DNA of 64,000 bases. It comes from Anaeramoeba flamelloides (Eukaryota > Metamonada > Anaeramoebidae). The DNA is taken from assembly GCA_027625915.1 (NCBI GenBank), contig JANTQA010000063.1:2852001-2916000 (forward strand), written 5' to 3'. Under the pieces are notes generated by a model. It was not told the origin of the DNA. It searched no databases and worked only from the letters and a program-made list of their open reading frames with translations. How positions within the stretch are numbered: the stretch's first letter is position 1; the number at the start of each line of letters is the position of its first letter. Positions 1-13,001 of this stretch are shown here, piece after piece. A program made the translations under genes and the position numbers.

Positions 1-3000
1 TTCAATTGGTTTTCTCTTTCCTCGGCTTTTCTTTTTTCGTTTTCTTCTTTTTTAATTATTTCGTCTCTATTTAATAAATTGTACATTTGCTTAACAATTG
101 AAACGAACGTCGTATTAATGTTCATATTATTTTTGGCCGAGGTTTCAACAAAGCTACAAGATAATTTTTCAGAGAGCATTTTGGCCTTTTGCCTCAATAG
201 TTCTTCATTTTGTTGGTTTTTATTTTTCAAATCGTTTTTATTTGAAGTGATCGCAAATGGTATTTCGTTATAATTTTGTTTCTGCTTCAAGTTTACAATT
301 TTCTTAATATATTTTGTTTCCATTTGATCAAAGAATTGCTCTGTTTGGTCGATTGAATAATTTAGAATAAAGCCATCACATTCGTTGATCCATTTTTCTA
401 AAAATAGTTCATAAATTTGTTCACCGGAAACATCATATATGTGTAATAACATTTCTCTTCCTTCGACGATAATAAATTTATGATGAACATTCTCAATGCC
501 CTGTAAATATTGTGGGTAATAATTCCCATAAATAAACCGATCAACTAATTTTGTCTTGCCAGATTTTTCTGCTCCTAAAACACATATTTTGAATGTTTTT
601 GATTTTGGGAATCCTTCAACAATGCCTTGTATTTGGAATGGTATTCTAATGTCTACTAGATTTGTTATATTGTTTTCATCATCGTTATTATTGTGATTAT
701 TGTGATTATCATAATCATTTTGATCATTGCTTGTATTAATTAAATTTTTATTTTTATTGACAAATTCTTCTAAAATTTCAACACATTTTTCTTGTTGATA
801 CATTTTTGCCATATCTAGTGCAGATTTTTTGTTGTGATCTAAAAGAGAAATATTCGCACCTTTCTCGATTAATATTTTGACTATTTGATAATAGCCATTG
901 CGACTAGCCTTATGCAATGGTGTTAGCCCCTTTGAATCATGTGTATTAATATTACAATCCGGTATTTCAAGCAACCTTGATACTATTTTAAACAGTCCCT
1001 TTGACGCCGCAACTTGTAACACTGTATTGCCCTTTAAGTCCATTGAGTTATAATTGCATTCCTGTGATAATAAAAAGTCAAGTATTTTCAATCTCGTCAA
1101 GTATTGATTAATTATTTCAGAATTGTTTTCAAAGTTGTTGTTATGATTATTGTTGGGGTTGGTGTTACTATTGCTATTGCTGTTGTTGTTGCCGCTGCTG
1201 TCGTTGCTGCCGTTGCTGCTGCTTCTATTACTACTAATGTTGCTAGTTTTACTCTTGTTAATATCGTTATTTTCAGAATTAGTTTTAATGTTATTTTCAT
1301 TATTATTAATATTTTTGTTTTCAGGATTAATAGTTCGATCATTTTTTTTCATTTCATTATCATTATAATTATTATTATTATAATTATTATTATTTTCAAA
1401 ATTACATTCAATTGAATTTAAATATTTTGTTTTCCCCTGGACTGAATAAACTAAGGTCTGTAAAGGATTTGATCCAGAGGCGTCAACAACATTCCAGTCG
1501 ACGTCGTAATCGCTTAGCAATTGTACACAGTCCATATTAATTCCCTTTTGCATCAGCCGATGTAAGGGTGTCCTACCAATTTTATCTTTTAAATTCAGCA
1601 ATTCCTTTGATCCGTCTATACTCAATAGAAAGGAAAGTATTTCTGGGTTGCCCCAAAGACAGACATAATGCAAAACAGAACTTTTATCTTTTGGATCGAT
1701 CATATTTATTTTGGCCTTCTTTTTTTGAAATAATTTTTTGATTTTTTCCAAACTCTTTTTTTTGATGGCTTTAATAAGTTCTTCGTTCATTTCAATTGTT
1801 TCAATATTGTTAATATTATTTCGTTGATTTCTTTGTTTTTCTAAAAATTGTTTTTCTTCTTGATCTTGGATTTCTTTCCAAATATTGAAATACTTTGATT
1901 TTTTTTGTGTTTCTTTTTTTTTTTTTTTTTTTTTTGTTTTTTTTTTTTTTTTTTTTTTTTTATTTTTTTTAAACCCATGTCTGGTCCTATGTTGCTTTTT
2001 GCTGGGTTTTTTTCTAATTGTTTGAATTCTTGGTGTTTTTGGTTCAAATTTTTGATATTTAAATTGACTATTTTCCATATTATTGGCAGTGTACTCTTCC
2101 TCATCAGATAATATTAAAACAGAGTTGCTTCTAATTTTTTTTTTCCTATTAACCCTTTGAAAATCCATATTAGAACTCTTTTCCATTTTTAACTTTTGAT
2201 TTTCATCATCTTCATTATTTTTAATATTATGTAAATTAATTTTTAGATTTTGTTTTTTTTTAACATTTGCTTTATTGTCAGTGGTGTTGGTTTTATTGTT
2301 GTTGTTGTTTGTGGTGGTGGTAATTGTATTATTGTGGGTGTTATTTTTGTTGCTGCTGCTGTTGTTATTATTATTATTATTATCATTATTATTATTATCA
2401 TTATTATTATCATTATCATTATTATCATTATCATTACTATTATTATTGTTATTGTTATCAGTATTATCATTATTTAAATTCTCATTATGGTTCTCATTAT
2501 TAATCTCATTATTGTTCACATTATTTTCCTCGTTATTATTTATTTTCTTATTCAAAATATTTTGGTTTTCATTAAATACATTTGATTCAGAGGTTTCTGA
2601 TTCGGATTGATTTGAAGAATAATCGGAAGATTTTAAAAATTTTTTTTTTAATTCAAGAGATTTAATTTTCTTTTTTTTTTTTTTATTCTTCTTCTTTTTT
2701 GAATAAAAAAGGAATTTATTCTCACTTGTTTTTTTTTCAATTAATTTGAAAATCAAATTAATTTTTTTTTCATTTTTTTTTTGGAGATTTTGTGATCTGA
2801 AATCGTCGATTAGATCATAAATTTTCATTAATGTATTGTTTATCATTAATGCATTAGTAAAATTTTCCATTGACGTATTTGTGATTAAGTTGCCAGAAAA
2901 ATTTAATTTCCTTATTGTTTTATTTTCTTTCAAAATTTTACAAAGTAGTTGTATGTCTGGTGTTTTCAAACGGTTGTTCGAAATGTTTAAGCAAGTCAAT

Positions 3001-3814
3001 TTATCATTTTTTAATAAAGAATTAAATATTTTTGATAAATTTGAGCCAATATAATATTTGTTTTTATCGCCAGAAATATCTAAACTTGTTAAATTAGACC
3101 TTTTATTTTCGAGTAGTAAGCAAATTTCCTTAATGGTTGTTTCGTTTTCTTCATTTGCTTTAATATTTCGCGCCAAAGATAAATTTAATAAACTGCTATT
3201 ATTTTTAAAACTTGCAATAATTAATCCCATTGAAACATCAGTGAATAACACTTCATTTAATTTTAATGACTTTAAGATTTTAGAGTCATATAAATTTAAT
3301 ACTATTAAATGGCAACCTTCAGGTCCTAAATCATTTTTACTTAAATTCAATTTTAAAGATTTTAATGCATTGTTCTCGTTTTTAATTGATAAAATGATGT
3401 TCTTAATAGAATCTAAAGATAATTTGCAATTTTCTAAATTTAATTCATTCATGTGTTTGCTGTTTTCAATAAATTTTCTAATTAATTTACTATCTTTAGA
3501 AGTGATTTTATTGTCAGATAAATTTAAATGTTGTAGGCAGTGAAGGGTGTTATTTAGCAGGACATTAATTAATAAATCAATTTTTATTAAATTACAATCT
3601 TTTAGAATTAAAGATTTTAATTTAATTATTTTATTATTTTCTTTTACAGTGTTTTCTTCCTTGTTCTGGGTATTGTTACTGTTATTGCTGACGCTGCTGT
3701 TGCTGTTAATGTTGTTATTGTTCTTGTTCTTGTTGTTGTTGTTATTGCTGTTGTTGTTGTTATGGTTATTTTCATTATTATTATTATTGGTAGTGGTGGT
3801 GGTGGTGGTGGTGG

Positions 3815-3845
<31 letters not shown>

Positions 3846-5171
3846 ATTGTCATCATCATTGGTAGTGGTGATGTTGCTTTTGATAATGTTATTATTGTTG
3901 TTTTTGACAATTTTATTATTGTTTTCTTTTTTTAATTTTTTATCATTTTTCTGAGGAGAATTATTTTTTTCAATCCAATTCAATAACGCTTGACAACAGA
4001 AAAATCCAAATCTGTTCCCACTTAAGTCAAGAACATTTAATTTGGAAAAGGCAGGTTTCATTAACACTTGGAAAACATTGCCAATTTTGCCATGGAAACC
4101 AATTGAATTCAGCCTTAGTACTTTAAAATATTTGCCAATTTGTTTTTTTTTTCTAATTGAAAATCGTGAGCTTCCGATTTGCCCCAGCATACTTAACAAA
4201 CCGCTTTCGCTGATATTTTTAATATTAATTAATTCGATGCCTGTTAATGAAGAATTGGCATTGTCAACAATTTTATTGCCAAACTCAATTAATAATTCTC
4301 CTGACGCGTAAGTGTTGTTCAAAATTAACGATTTGATCGATTGGTTATATTGCAGGACCTGTGAAAGCAAGGGAATTATTTCTTTGTTATCGCTAATGTT
4401 TTTGATAACTAAATTTTCAAACCAGGTGTTATGCTTGAGTGCGTTAAAGATCGGTTTAAAGTTTGCTTGCTGCTGCTGTTGCTGTTGCAATTTGGGATTA
4501 TGGAAATCGTAAATCTCCTTGGGGCATATTTTGATTGTCTTGTGTCTCTTGTTTGATTGTCTTTTCGATTGTCTTCGCTGATACGTTCGTTCAATGCCGC
4601 TGACAAATTTCTCGTTAGCCATGCAATGGAAAAAGGTACACCATGCATTGTAACTGTTAAGAAACCCATGCCCGGGGTTCTTCACATGGGCCATGTTGAG
4701 TTCGATTTTGGATAGCAGTTTCTTAATCCTGAGCTGCCTTTTTTCTGGTTGCACAAGCACCTCGAGTATTGGCCCAGATCCTTTTTTTTTCCTTGTGTCG
4801 GAGCCATATGTAATGGATCGAAACGCCTGGTAGACAAGCTCAATGAGGCTGTCGGCTTGGTTGGTTTCGACTCGTACAGTGCCCGTCCGAAAATGGAACG
4901 AGATGTCTAAAATGCTCGTGGACTTGATGTAAGAGAGATCGTATAAATGATGGCAATTTGACAAAAACTGCTTTTGACTGATCAGGTGCTTGGATCTTTT
5001 AAACGAGAGATTGCCCTTGTTCTTGCGCTGGTGAATTAGGGATAATCTTGAGGGCGTTAAAAGTAAAAGATACGTTTTTTGCGATCGGCGGCATTCTAAA
5101 TTGTACAAAATTTCCTCTCCAATTTCTTTCGATAACAAATTGTAGTGTTGGATCGTTAATTGTTTATTCAT
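1..5171 (-). CDS. CARMIL-like PH/LRR, ankyrin and Ras-like GTPase fusion protein (3' end outside window)
   Basis: The minus-strand frame opens at an ATG at 5171 and stays open to the window edge, about 1723 codons without an intron. Residues 1-130 resemble the PH-like start of CARMIL-type proteins. About 245-780 are leucine-rich repeats (LNLSDNKI, LNISNNRL, LNFSGNLIT) with a poly-Asn/Thr insert at 414-500. About 814-1107 are low-complexity Asn, Asp and Lys. Ankyrin repeats lie at 1124-1237 (GRTPLHRLM) and 1350-1467 (GLTPLHKAS). A Ras-like domain at about 1521-1690 has G1 GAEKSGKT, G3 DVSGE, G4 NKND and G5 ETSAK; the switch I Thr is replaced by Gln and the Ras Gln61 position is Glu. A charged tail runs off the edge. 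A Gln run (QQQQQQQ) precedes the LRRs. Likely a cytoplasmic signalling or actin-regulating scaffold (inference). The domains are clear; this exact combination I do not recognise. Confidence 0.88.
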
Positions 5172-8100
5172 TTTCAAAATAGGCGATGTTTTGTGTGTTT
5201 TTTTGGTTTTTTTTTTTTTTGAAGTTTTGAAAATCTAAAAATTTGGAAAATCAATCAAAAAGAATAATTTTTTTTTAATTTTCTTCAATGAGGGCGTTTC
5301 CAATTATTTATTAGTTGTGTTCTTTTTTAATTTTTTATTGCAAATCTGGAACAATAAAAAAAAAATTGCAAAATATTTGAAAAAAAAAGGAAAAATGAAA
5401 CAGTCAAATATTTAACTTTGATAATTCTTTTTTCCTTTTTGGACATTTTTGCAAATTGTTATCGATTTGGGTTTTGCGTTCGCATGGAGAACCAAATTTA
5501 TTTGGGTTGAATAAAAAAAAAATATTAATCTAAAGATTAAAATTAATCACAATAGTTACAATTCGTAAAGGTAAATCAAAGAAAAACTGAATTAGTTGGC
5601 TACCTTTAAAAATTATAACTGATCTTTTAAGCGAGTTATAATAAGAGGACACAATTTTACACTTTTTTCTTAATTTTCAAGAACATTCGAAAAAAAGTTG
5701 TTTCTATTTTTTGTTTCGTTGGGTTTGTGAATTTTTATTTTCTCTTTTGAAATACCAAATGAAAAATAATTATTTTAATTTTGTTTTAGATTTATTAAAA
5801 AATGTATGAATAGAATGTTAAGTTGAAGTCTATCATTAGCTTTGGCAAATGTAGAATGGTTTATTTTTTGTTCATCTCTTAAGATTCTCGGATGGTATTT
5901 TTATATTATTAGGGAGAAAAAAAAATTAATAAATTGTTTTTAAAAGAAGGCACTTTAAAGGTAAAAAATCAAACAAAAACGGCCGAAAAAAAACTGTACC
6001 ATTTTCTGATATACTTGAAATTTATAGAAAATTGAATACGTTACCTTCTGTTTTAAGATTCTTATTTTAATTGAACTTATTCGAAAATTTAAAAGTGGCA
6101 ATATGTATTAGATTCAAAAAAAATTAAAAAAAAAAAAAAAATGTAGAAAAGAAAGGATAAACACTCTTCAGCTCTATCATTTTATATTTACATAATTACA
6201 AAATATTTTGGATTGAAATTATTCTTTCAAAGCTTGTATCTAGATACATTTTTAACTGAAGAGAATTAAAAAAATATCAAATTGTATTTACTGATTTGAA
6301 TAAGACTAAATTTTTATAGTTAGTTCTTACAAATAGAATAATGAGTCGAAAGTAAATAGTTATTCATTAATTGGTTATTATTTTGAAGTTAAGATTCATT
6401 CAACCTAATCGATCTAACATGAAACTAATTCTTTAAGTAATATTTGGTCTCTTTTATTTCTTTTTTTTTATTTGGTTTTTAATAATTTTTAATTGTTTGA
6501 ATGAATTTGGTTTAAAATTATATAGAACAAAAGAAGGGTTGTATTTTAAATTTTTTTATCAATCAATTAAAATTAGAAAAACCTGTATACTATTAATTGC
6601 AAAATAAAATGATCAAAATTTTCATTCAGCTTTCCAAAAAAATCAATAAACCAAGAATTAAAATAAATGATCAAAGTTAGGATTTCTCAAAAGGTTAATT
6701 AATAATTTAGTTTGCTTTTGGGAATTAAAAATTTGAAAAATTCCAGGATTTATCAAATCTTTTTTTGGAAAGTTGAATGAAAAATTTGTTCAATTTATTT
6801 AAGAACAAATAGTATTTATTGGGTATATTATTACTATTTAAAAATTGATCAGATTAGATATTTTGATATTTTTAAAGTTTTTCTTGCTTATTTTCATCTC
6901 AATGAAAATATTTAATGGTTTTTACTGTTTGAAAGAGAAAAAGGCAAGAAAATTATTAAGTAACTAGTATTTTATTACTTGTTTTGAAGAATTTCTAAAA
7001 AGTTGAAATCATCAATAATAAATATTTTTAAAAATTTGTTCGTATCCAATTATTCCCTATAAAGCGAAGCCAATATTTTTTGCCAATTAAAATAAGCTAC
7101 ACGAGTCTAATTACACTTTTAATTATTTTTTTAATAAAATATATGGCCAAAATTCCCTAACATACCATCCATACATCCATAAACGCCCTAAAACCCCTTA
7201 ACATGTTCCAAAAAGGTGTTTTAAATACCTACAGTCAATATATTTCAATTGAATTGATTATTTTTGAAAAAAATGAGAATAGGAATACTTTTCAAATATA
7301 ATACTTTTCTTTTATTTATACCATTACTTTAAACTCAATTATATTTTAAAAGGAAATTGAAAGTTTTGTTTATAAGAGAATTTTGATTTCCAAAGCTTTT
7401 GAAGGGAAATTTCTTATTTGGATAAAAGAAAAATAGTTTTAAGGGGCTAGTCTTCTACGACATCAAGGCAAAATTTTAAAATATGTTATTGGTGGTATTA
7501 TCTACTTTCGTATTTTGTAGATCCCAAGTGTCAAAAAATTCTGATCGACGAAGAAAGCAATAAAAGAAAATTAGTTTAGTGAGATCAATTTTTTTTTTCC
7601 ATTTTTTCTGAAAATGAAAACTGTTAAATTCTTTTTTTTCTCACAATTTATTTATTTTTTACCCCGTTTATTGCAATTTTGATCATTACTATACTATAAC
7701 ATTTCTTTGTTAACAGTACTATTAATATAAAGATTTTTTTTCAATTATTAGATGAAACTTTTGGTTAACCAAAAAAGTTGATATATTTAACGGATTAAAA
7801 AATAATATTATTTATTTAAGAATAGTAGTTATAATAATCAAATTTTTAAAGTCATGTAAAAATGTTTCTCTGAAATTTTGTTTTTGTATTAAGACAAAAT
7901 TCGATTTTTCAAAATAAAATTTTCTTGAAGATATTTAGGAATTAATTAATTTTATCCTCAAAATTCAAAATCATTTTTTTTCTGCCAAAAATGAATTGAA
8001 TTTCTTATAAGGGTTCTTGTGAATAAGACTAAACAATTTGTTAAAAAAAATTTTTAAATTTGAAAATTTTTTTGCAATTTTTTTTCATTTTTTGAAAACC

Positions 8101-9610
8101 CGAAAATAACTTTTTTAAAACCTTAAATAAAAAAATTTTCCTCAATAGATCGCAATTTAATTGATAAAATGTAGTTAAACTTCCACCAAATATTCATTTA
8201 TTGAATCACCTATACTTCATTTAATTTTATTGGCTGATTTCTGAATTGAAATATTAATCAAAGAAAAAGAAACTAAATAAAAAAGTTGCTTTCGAAATCA
8301 ATACCTTCCAACATAAAACGAAAAATTTGTTTTCCCATTTTCAAGAATTAACTTAATTTTTAAACAAAATAATAGGTTACTTTTTTGAGTTTTATATTGG
8401 AAACATGTAAATTTTGAATTTCCAAAAAGAGACTCAAATCAATAAATTGTTTAATTGAGGTTAACTCATCCATTTTATAAGTCGAAACACAAATTACAAA
8501 AAAAAAAATTTCAAGATCTTGACAAAATTTCATTTTATTTTCAAAAATAACTACTCCCTTAACTAAATAAAAAATTACAAAAAAAAAAACCTATTTTTTT
8601 AAATTTTAACAAGATTTCTTAACTTTTCATTCTTCAAATTGTTGTTAGTCTTTTAAAAAGTAATGATCACTCGCAATAACTAAAAGATATACCAAAACAT
8701 ATTTCCAAATAAAATATAACAGATCGCGTGGAATAAAAAAAGTTCTTGAGAATGTTATGATAAACAGAGTTTCTAAAATGAATCCATTTTTGGAATTTTT
8801 AGAATTTCAAAAAAAAAAAATGTGGAATCAGAATATTAAAATGATTACAATGGAACCATTTTTTTTCAAACACTTTTCACTTGTTAAAGTCCATTTGAAG
8901 TATAATTTTTGAAAAAAGTTGTAAATTGTTTTATTCGGATTCCATGGATTCAGAAAAAGTATTTTTATTTGTACCAAAACTCTATTAAAATAAAAAAGAA
9001 TCTTTTGATTCCATTTCAAAGAAAAATAATTTTCTTATCATATATAACCTTAAAATCATCAGGATTGAAGAAAATATGATGAAAACTAAAATCCAAAGAA
9101 GAAAAACCTCAAATATTTATTTTTTTTAGGAAAAATTAAATTCTTTTTGGATATAAAAAAAAAAAATTATTAATCAATTAAATTTTGAGAATAACGAGAT
9201 TCTTTGTAAAAACGAATGTAAAAAATAAATGAGTTGAGAATTATCATAAAAAGAAAAAATCATTTGATTCCATGGACTCAAAAATATAATTATATTGGAT
9301 TTTTTTCAAAAAAGAGTCAAATTGTGAACTCGGTTGATAAATTTTCTGATGTTAAAAAAAAAAAAATAAAAATAAAATTAAAAACTAAAATCTTGAAAAT
9401 TTTAAGTCGGGTTTTTAGTAGAGTAGAGAGAACATTTATTTATAATCTAAAAATTAAAAAGAAAATACATAAATATAAACGAAAAAAATAAGAAATTTTT
9501 TTTTTCAAAAATTAAAGATAGTTATAAAAAAAAGAAGGAAAAAGGTATTTTCAATTCAATAAGTGCAATTTATCTATATCTAAATTAAATTTTGAAAATG
9601 AGAAGCCAAA
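5172..9610. other. Intergenic, no gene seen
   Basis: The stretch is very AT-rich with homopolymer runs and no open frame that looks coding. It holds one palindromic element at 6586-6816. The first 60 bases next to the LRR-Ras start codon form an A-rich leader when read on the coding strand. Confidence 0.7.
6586..6816. mobile_element. Palindromic MITE, family M2, copy 1
   Basis: The terminal inverted repeats are about 45-50 bp. The left arm starts TACTATTAATTGCAAAATAA and runs to CATTCAGCTTTCCAAAAAAA; the right arm repeats this in reverse, ending in AAATAGTATTT. The element is about 230 bp with no coding capacity. It belongs to the same family as 20333-20559, 12768-13001 and 24320-24535. The termini begin with TA, which fits a TA-duplicating transposon (inference). 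Confidence 0.6.
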
Positions 9611-10951
9611 TTATTTCTTTTTGGATGCAGATTTGGTGACCTTTCCTGAAACTTGTTTTCTTTCGATGGCCTTGATGACACCGACGGCGACTGTTTGTCT
9701 CATATCTCTGACAGCGAATCTTCCAAGAGGTGGGTATGAAGTATAGGCTTCAACACACATTGGTTTGGTTGGTTCAAGGGTGACGATAGCGGAGTCTCCG
9801 TTTTTGATGAATTGTGGTTTTTCGTCGAGGACTTCACCTGATCTTTTGTCCATCTTTTTGACGAGAGCGGTGAATTTACAGGCAATATGAGCGGTATGAC
9901 AATCAAGAACTGGGGTGTAGTTGACCTTGATTTGACCTGGGTGGTTCATGACGATGACTTGAGCGGTGAAGTTTTGGATAGCTGCTGGTGGATCGTTTTT
10001 GGAGTCACCTGCGACCATTCCTCTTCTGATGTCCTTAACGGAAATGTTTTTGACATTGAAACCAACATTGTCACCTGGGAAGGCTTCGCTAAGGGTTTCG
10101 TGATGCATTTCGACGGATTTAACTTCAGTGGTGATGTTAACTGGAGCAAAGGTAACAACCATACCTGGTCTGAGGATACCTGTTTCAACTCTACCGACTG
10201 GGACTGTACCGATACCGGAGATTTTGTAGACATCTTGTAATGGGAGTCTGAGTGGTTTGTCTGTTGGTCTTTTTGGTGGGATGACAGTGTCGAGGATTTC
10301 TAAGAGTGTTGGTCCTTTCCACCATTTCATGTTTGTGGATTTTGTGGTCATGTTATCACCTTGGAAACCGGAGATTGGGACAACTGGGACTTTCTTTGGG
10401 TTGTAACCAAGTCTTTTCAAGTATCTGTGGATTTCCTTTTTGATTTCTTCGTATCTCTTTTGAGAGTATTGGACAGATTTATCATCCATCTTGTTGACAA
10501 GGACGATCATTTGTCTGACACCAAGGGTGGAAGCAAGGAGTGCATGTTCCCTTGTTTGTCCTCCTTTGGAGATACCTGTTTCAAAACCACCTTGGGTTCC
10601 GTCAATGACCAATAAGGCAACATCGGCTTGGGAGGTACCAGTGATCATGTTTTTGATAAAATCTTTATGACCTGGGGCATCAATGATTGTGAAGTAGAAT
10701 TTGGAGGTTTCGAATTTCCAGAGTGCAATATCAATTGTGATACCTCTTTCTCTTTCGGCCTTGAGTTTATCTAATACCCAAGCGTATTTGAAAGATCCTT
10801 TTCCCATTTGGTCGGCTTCTTTTTCGTATTTGGCAATGGTTCTTTTATCAATACCGCCACATTTGTAGATTAAATGTCCGGTGGTGGTGGATTTACCAGC
10901 ATCAACATGTCCAATGACAACTAAATTAATGTGTTGTTTTTCTTTACCCAT
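9611..10951 (-). CDS. EF1A: Translation elongation factor eEF1A
   Basis: This 446-residue, single-exon GTPase delivers aminoacyl-tRNA to the ribosome in the cytoplasm. Visible motifs are G1 GHVDAGKS (residues 14-21), the T-loop ERGITID, G3 DAPGH (from about 91) and G4 NKMD, followed by domain II ([13 protein letters not shown]) and domain III ([20 protein letters not shown]), ending SASKKK then UAA. The start at 10951 matches the universal MGKEK N-terminus. Between NMKWWKG and PTLLEILD there is no room for the insertion of about 12 residues found in animals and fungi, so the source is not an opisthokont. Codons are clearly richer in G and C than in neighbouring genes, as expected for a very highly expressed gene. 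Confidence 0.98.
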   Translation of the reverse strand: MGKEKQHINLVVIGHVDAGKSTTTGHLIYKCGGIDKRTIAKYEKEADQMGKGSFKYAWVLDKLKAERERGITIDIALWKFETSKFYFTIIDAPGHKDFIKNMITGTSQADVALLVIDGTQGGFETGISKGGQTREHALLASTLGVRQMIVLVNKMDDKSVQYSQKRYEEIKKEIHRYLKRLGYNPKKVPVVPISGFQGDNMTTKSTNMKWWKGPTLLEILDTVIPPKRPTDKPLRLPLQDVYKISGIGTVPVGRVETGILRPGMVVTFAPVNITTEVKSVEMHHETLSEAFPGDNVGFNVKNISVKDIRRGMVAGDSKNDPPAAIQNFTAQVIVMNHPGQIKVNYTPVLDCHTAHIACKFTALVKKMDKRSGEVLDEKPQFIKNGDSAIVTLEPTKPMCVEAYTSYPPLGRFAVRDMRQTVAVGVIKAIERKQVSGKVTKSASKKK

Positions 10952-10990
10952 TTGAAGTTAGATTTATAACTATTTTTTTTTTTGAAAAAA
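10952..10990 (-). promoter_or_regulatory. Possible leader/core promoter of eEF1A
   Basis: On the coding strand a run of A precedes TTATAAATC (10961-10969), which lies only 10-18 nt before the ATG. In a sequence this AT-rich a TATA-like word is expected by chance, so this marks where to look rather than a firm promoter. Confidence 0.2.
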
Positions 10991-11789
10991 AATTAAAAAA
11001 AGTAAATAAGAAAAAAAGCAAAGACATTTTAAAAAAAAAAATTTTTTTAATGAATAAAAATCGAAAAAAAAAAAACAAACTTTTAAGAGTTTTTTAAAAA
11101 AAAATGATTTCAATCACTCAACAATTATTACTAAAATTTATTTCCAATGAAAACATAGTTTTCGAAATACAAACACTTTTATAACGATTTCCAAAATCAT
11201 TTACTATTTTCACAAAAAAAATATTATTTTTGTTTAAACACTGGCTAAAAACACCACGAAAGCAAATTTTCTTTTGATTTCTCAACGGAAATATTACAAA
11301 ATTACGTCATTCATATTTTAGAGAAAAACACAAAAAAGAAATAACACTACCCAACACAAAAGGCCTTACCTCCTTTGGTTAATATGTGTGTTCATTTTGA
11401 AAATAAGTCATTCTAGTCAATAACTTATATACAAAAAATTTTACAAAGGACAAGGTAAGAGTTATCAAACATAGCAATTTTCAACCAAAATTAAATTCCC
11501 AAAACAATTTTTAAAACAATTGAAGAAAATAGGAAATGATTTAAACCACCAACAAGCGTGGAAAAATTTCAGATACTTTTTTTCAAGAATCATAACAAAC
11601 TTTGGAAAAAGTTTCACTTGTTACAAAATTAAATTAAAGTTTGTTTTTTCTACTAAAAAGAAAGAGATCTTCATTTTTAACACTGCTGTAACTTTTACGT
11701 ATAAGGCATTTTGCATTTTCAATCTACTTTTCGAACACTTAAAGATTGAATCTTCTTACTGGTCTTTGAATAATTAAAGCGAAAAAAAT

Positions 11790-11932
11790 TATCACTTTCT
11801 TTTCCATATTTTTCTTTTATGAAATAGAGTTTCCAAAGGAGACTTGGGTTATCGTTTGTTTCTTTATGAACATAAAAGGAAATTGAATATGAAGTGAAAA
11901 TTTTTCCCGTTTATAATTCAAATATCATTTTA
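11790..11932. repeat. Degenerate palindromic module R
   Basis: It contains the module's right arm, with GAAGTGAAAATTTTTCCC followed by TTTATAATTCAAATATCA, and part of the left arm (CTTTCTTTTCCATATTTTTC). The same words recur at 57311-57475, 60099-60185, 60786-61075, 61517-61755 and 62265-62432. Confidence 0.4.
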
Positions 11933-12234
11933 GTTGTTTGTTGGTGAATTGTATCAGTGATTCAAATAACACACTTAGAATTACTAAACCTCTTCTTTTA
12001 AATAAAAACTGTCTTAATTTTTTATAGAAGACCTGTATTAAAAAACGAACGAAGACTCAATAAATAGTAAACAAATTTGAAATTGTTCCCCGAAAGATCG
12101 GTTATTTAAGGGAGTAAGTACATTTTGTCCACTTTTGTTAGGATCGGTTGACGCGAAACTGAGGTATTAAAATCGTTTCTTAACATGACAAGTCAAGGAA
12201 AAACAATCTTCTAGTAAAAAAAAAATACTGTTGT

Positions 12235-12720
12235 CAAAATAAAGCATGTAGAAAAGTTTAATCTGCGTATCAAAATAAAAAGCCTTCTTTTTTGTTATAC
12301 AAGATCTGTCCATTAACCAATCAAAGAAACCAACAAAAAACCCTAATTAAATAGCATACAGTTTCTTAAAGTTCTATTATTTATAAAAGAAATTCTTAAA
12401 AATGAAGGATCAAATTGCAAAAATTATCTCAAAAAATCGAGTAAATTTTTGGTATAATTCTTTTATCATCAAAAATAGAGTAAAGTTTTCTTAAAATGTT
12501 TATCATCAAAAAAACAAAAAATTTTCAACAAATTTCATTACTAATTTAAATTTTACTGAAAATATCCCGGTTTTTACAAACGAAATCGATTTGAACCTTG
12601 GTATACTATTGTGTAGTAAATTGGATGTTAACTTGTAACAAGAAGAAAAAAAAACACGGATTATATTTTGAAACACAAATTATAGTCACTGGGTAAGCAA
12701 TTATTTTGATCACTGTAAAA
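12235..12720. repeat. Dispersed repeat family Y, copy 1
   Basis: About 450 bp is alignable by eye with 24690-25235 (same orientation) and with the reverse complement of 31340-31810. Shared landmarks are AAAGAAACCAACAA followed by CCTAATTAAATAG, then AAGGATCAAAT, then TCTCAAAAAATNGAG. The right end reads TCACTGTAAAAC, so its complement has a TACAGTGA terminus like other TA-ended elements in the window. Confidence 0.45.
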
Positions 12721-12767
12721 CATAATTCAAAAAAATTACCAAATCTTGGGATTGAAAAAAAAATCTT

Positions 12768-13001
12768 ATTATATTTGTTTCAAAATAAATCGAACAAAAG
12801 TTTTATTCAACTTATAAAAAAAGATTTTTAATCATCGAAATTTCCAATTTTTAATTCTGAAAAATAGCTTAAATTATTTATTTGCCACTTTATAATTGGG
12901 CACTTTGGTGATTTTTTTTAAATTATTTGAAAAGGGATTTTTTCTTTTTGGAAAGCTGAAAGAATATTTTGTTTTTTTTATTTTACAATTGAAAGTATTA
13001 A
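12768..13001. mobile_element. Palindromic MITE, family M2, copy 2
   Basis: The left arm has CAAAATAAATCGAACAAAAG and TTTTATTCAAC. The right arm has TTTTGGAAAGCTGAAAGAAT, then ATTTTACAATTGAAAGTATTA. It is diverged but clearly related to 6586-6816 and 20333-20559, and is non-coding. Confidence 0.5.

Noticed and set aside
1104-4669. Many plus-strand open frames, including Leu/Val/Ile-rich ones at 1150-1368, 2275-2610 and 3547-3954 that look like membrane proteins
   Set aside because: They are antisense shadows of poly-Asn and poly-Thr codons in the LRR-Ras gene.
9234-9491. 85-codon Lys/Ile-rich plus-strand frame
   Set aside because: Its composition equals that of translated random AT-rich sequence; no family resemblance.
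9887-10615. Plus-strand frames opposite eEF1A (117 and 84 codons)
   Set aside because: They are antisense shadows of a highly conserved gene; no independent signal.
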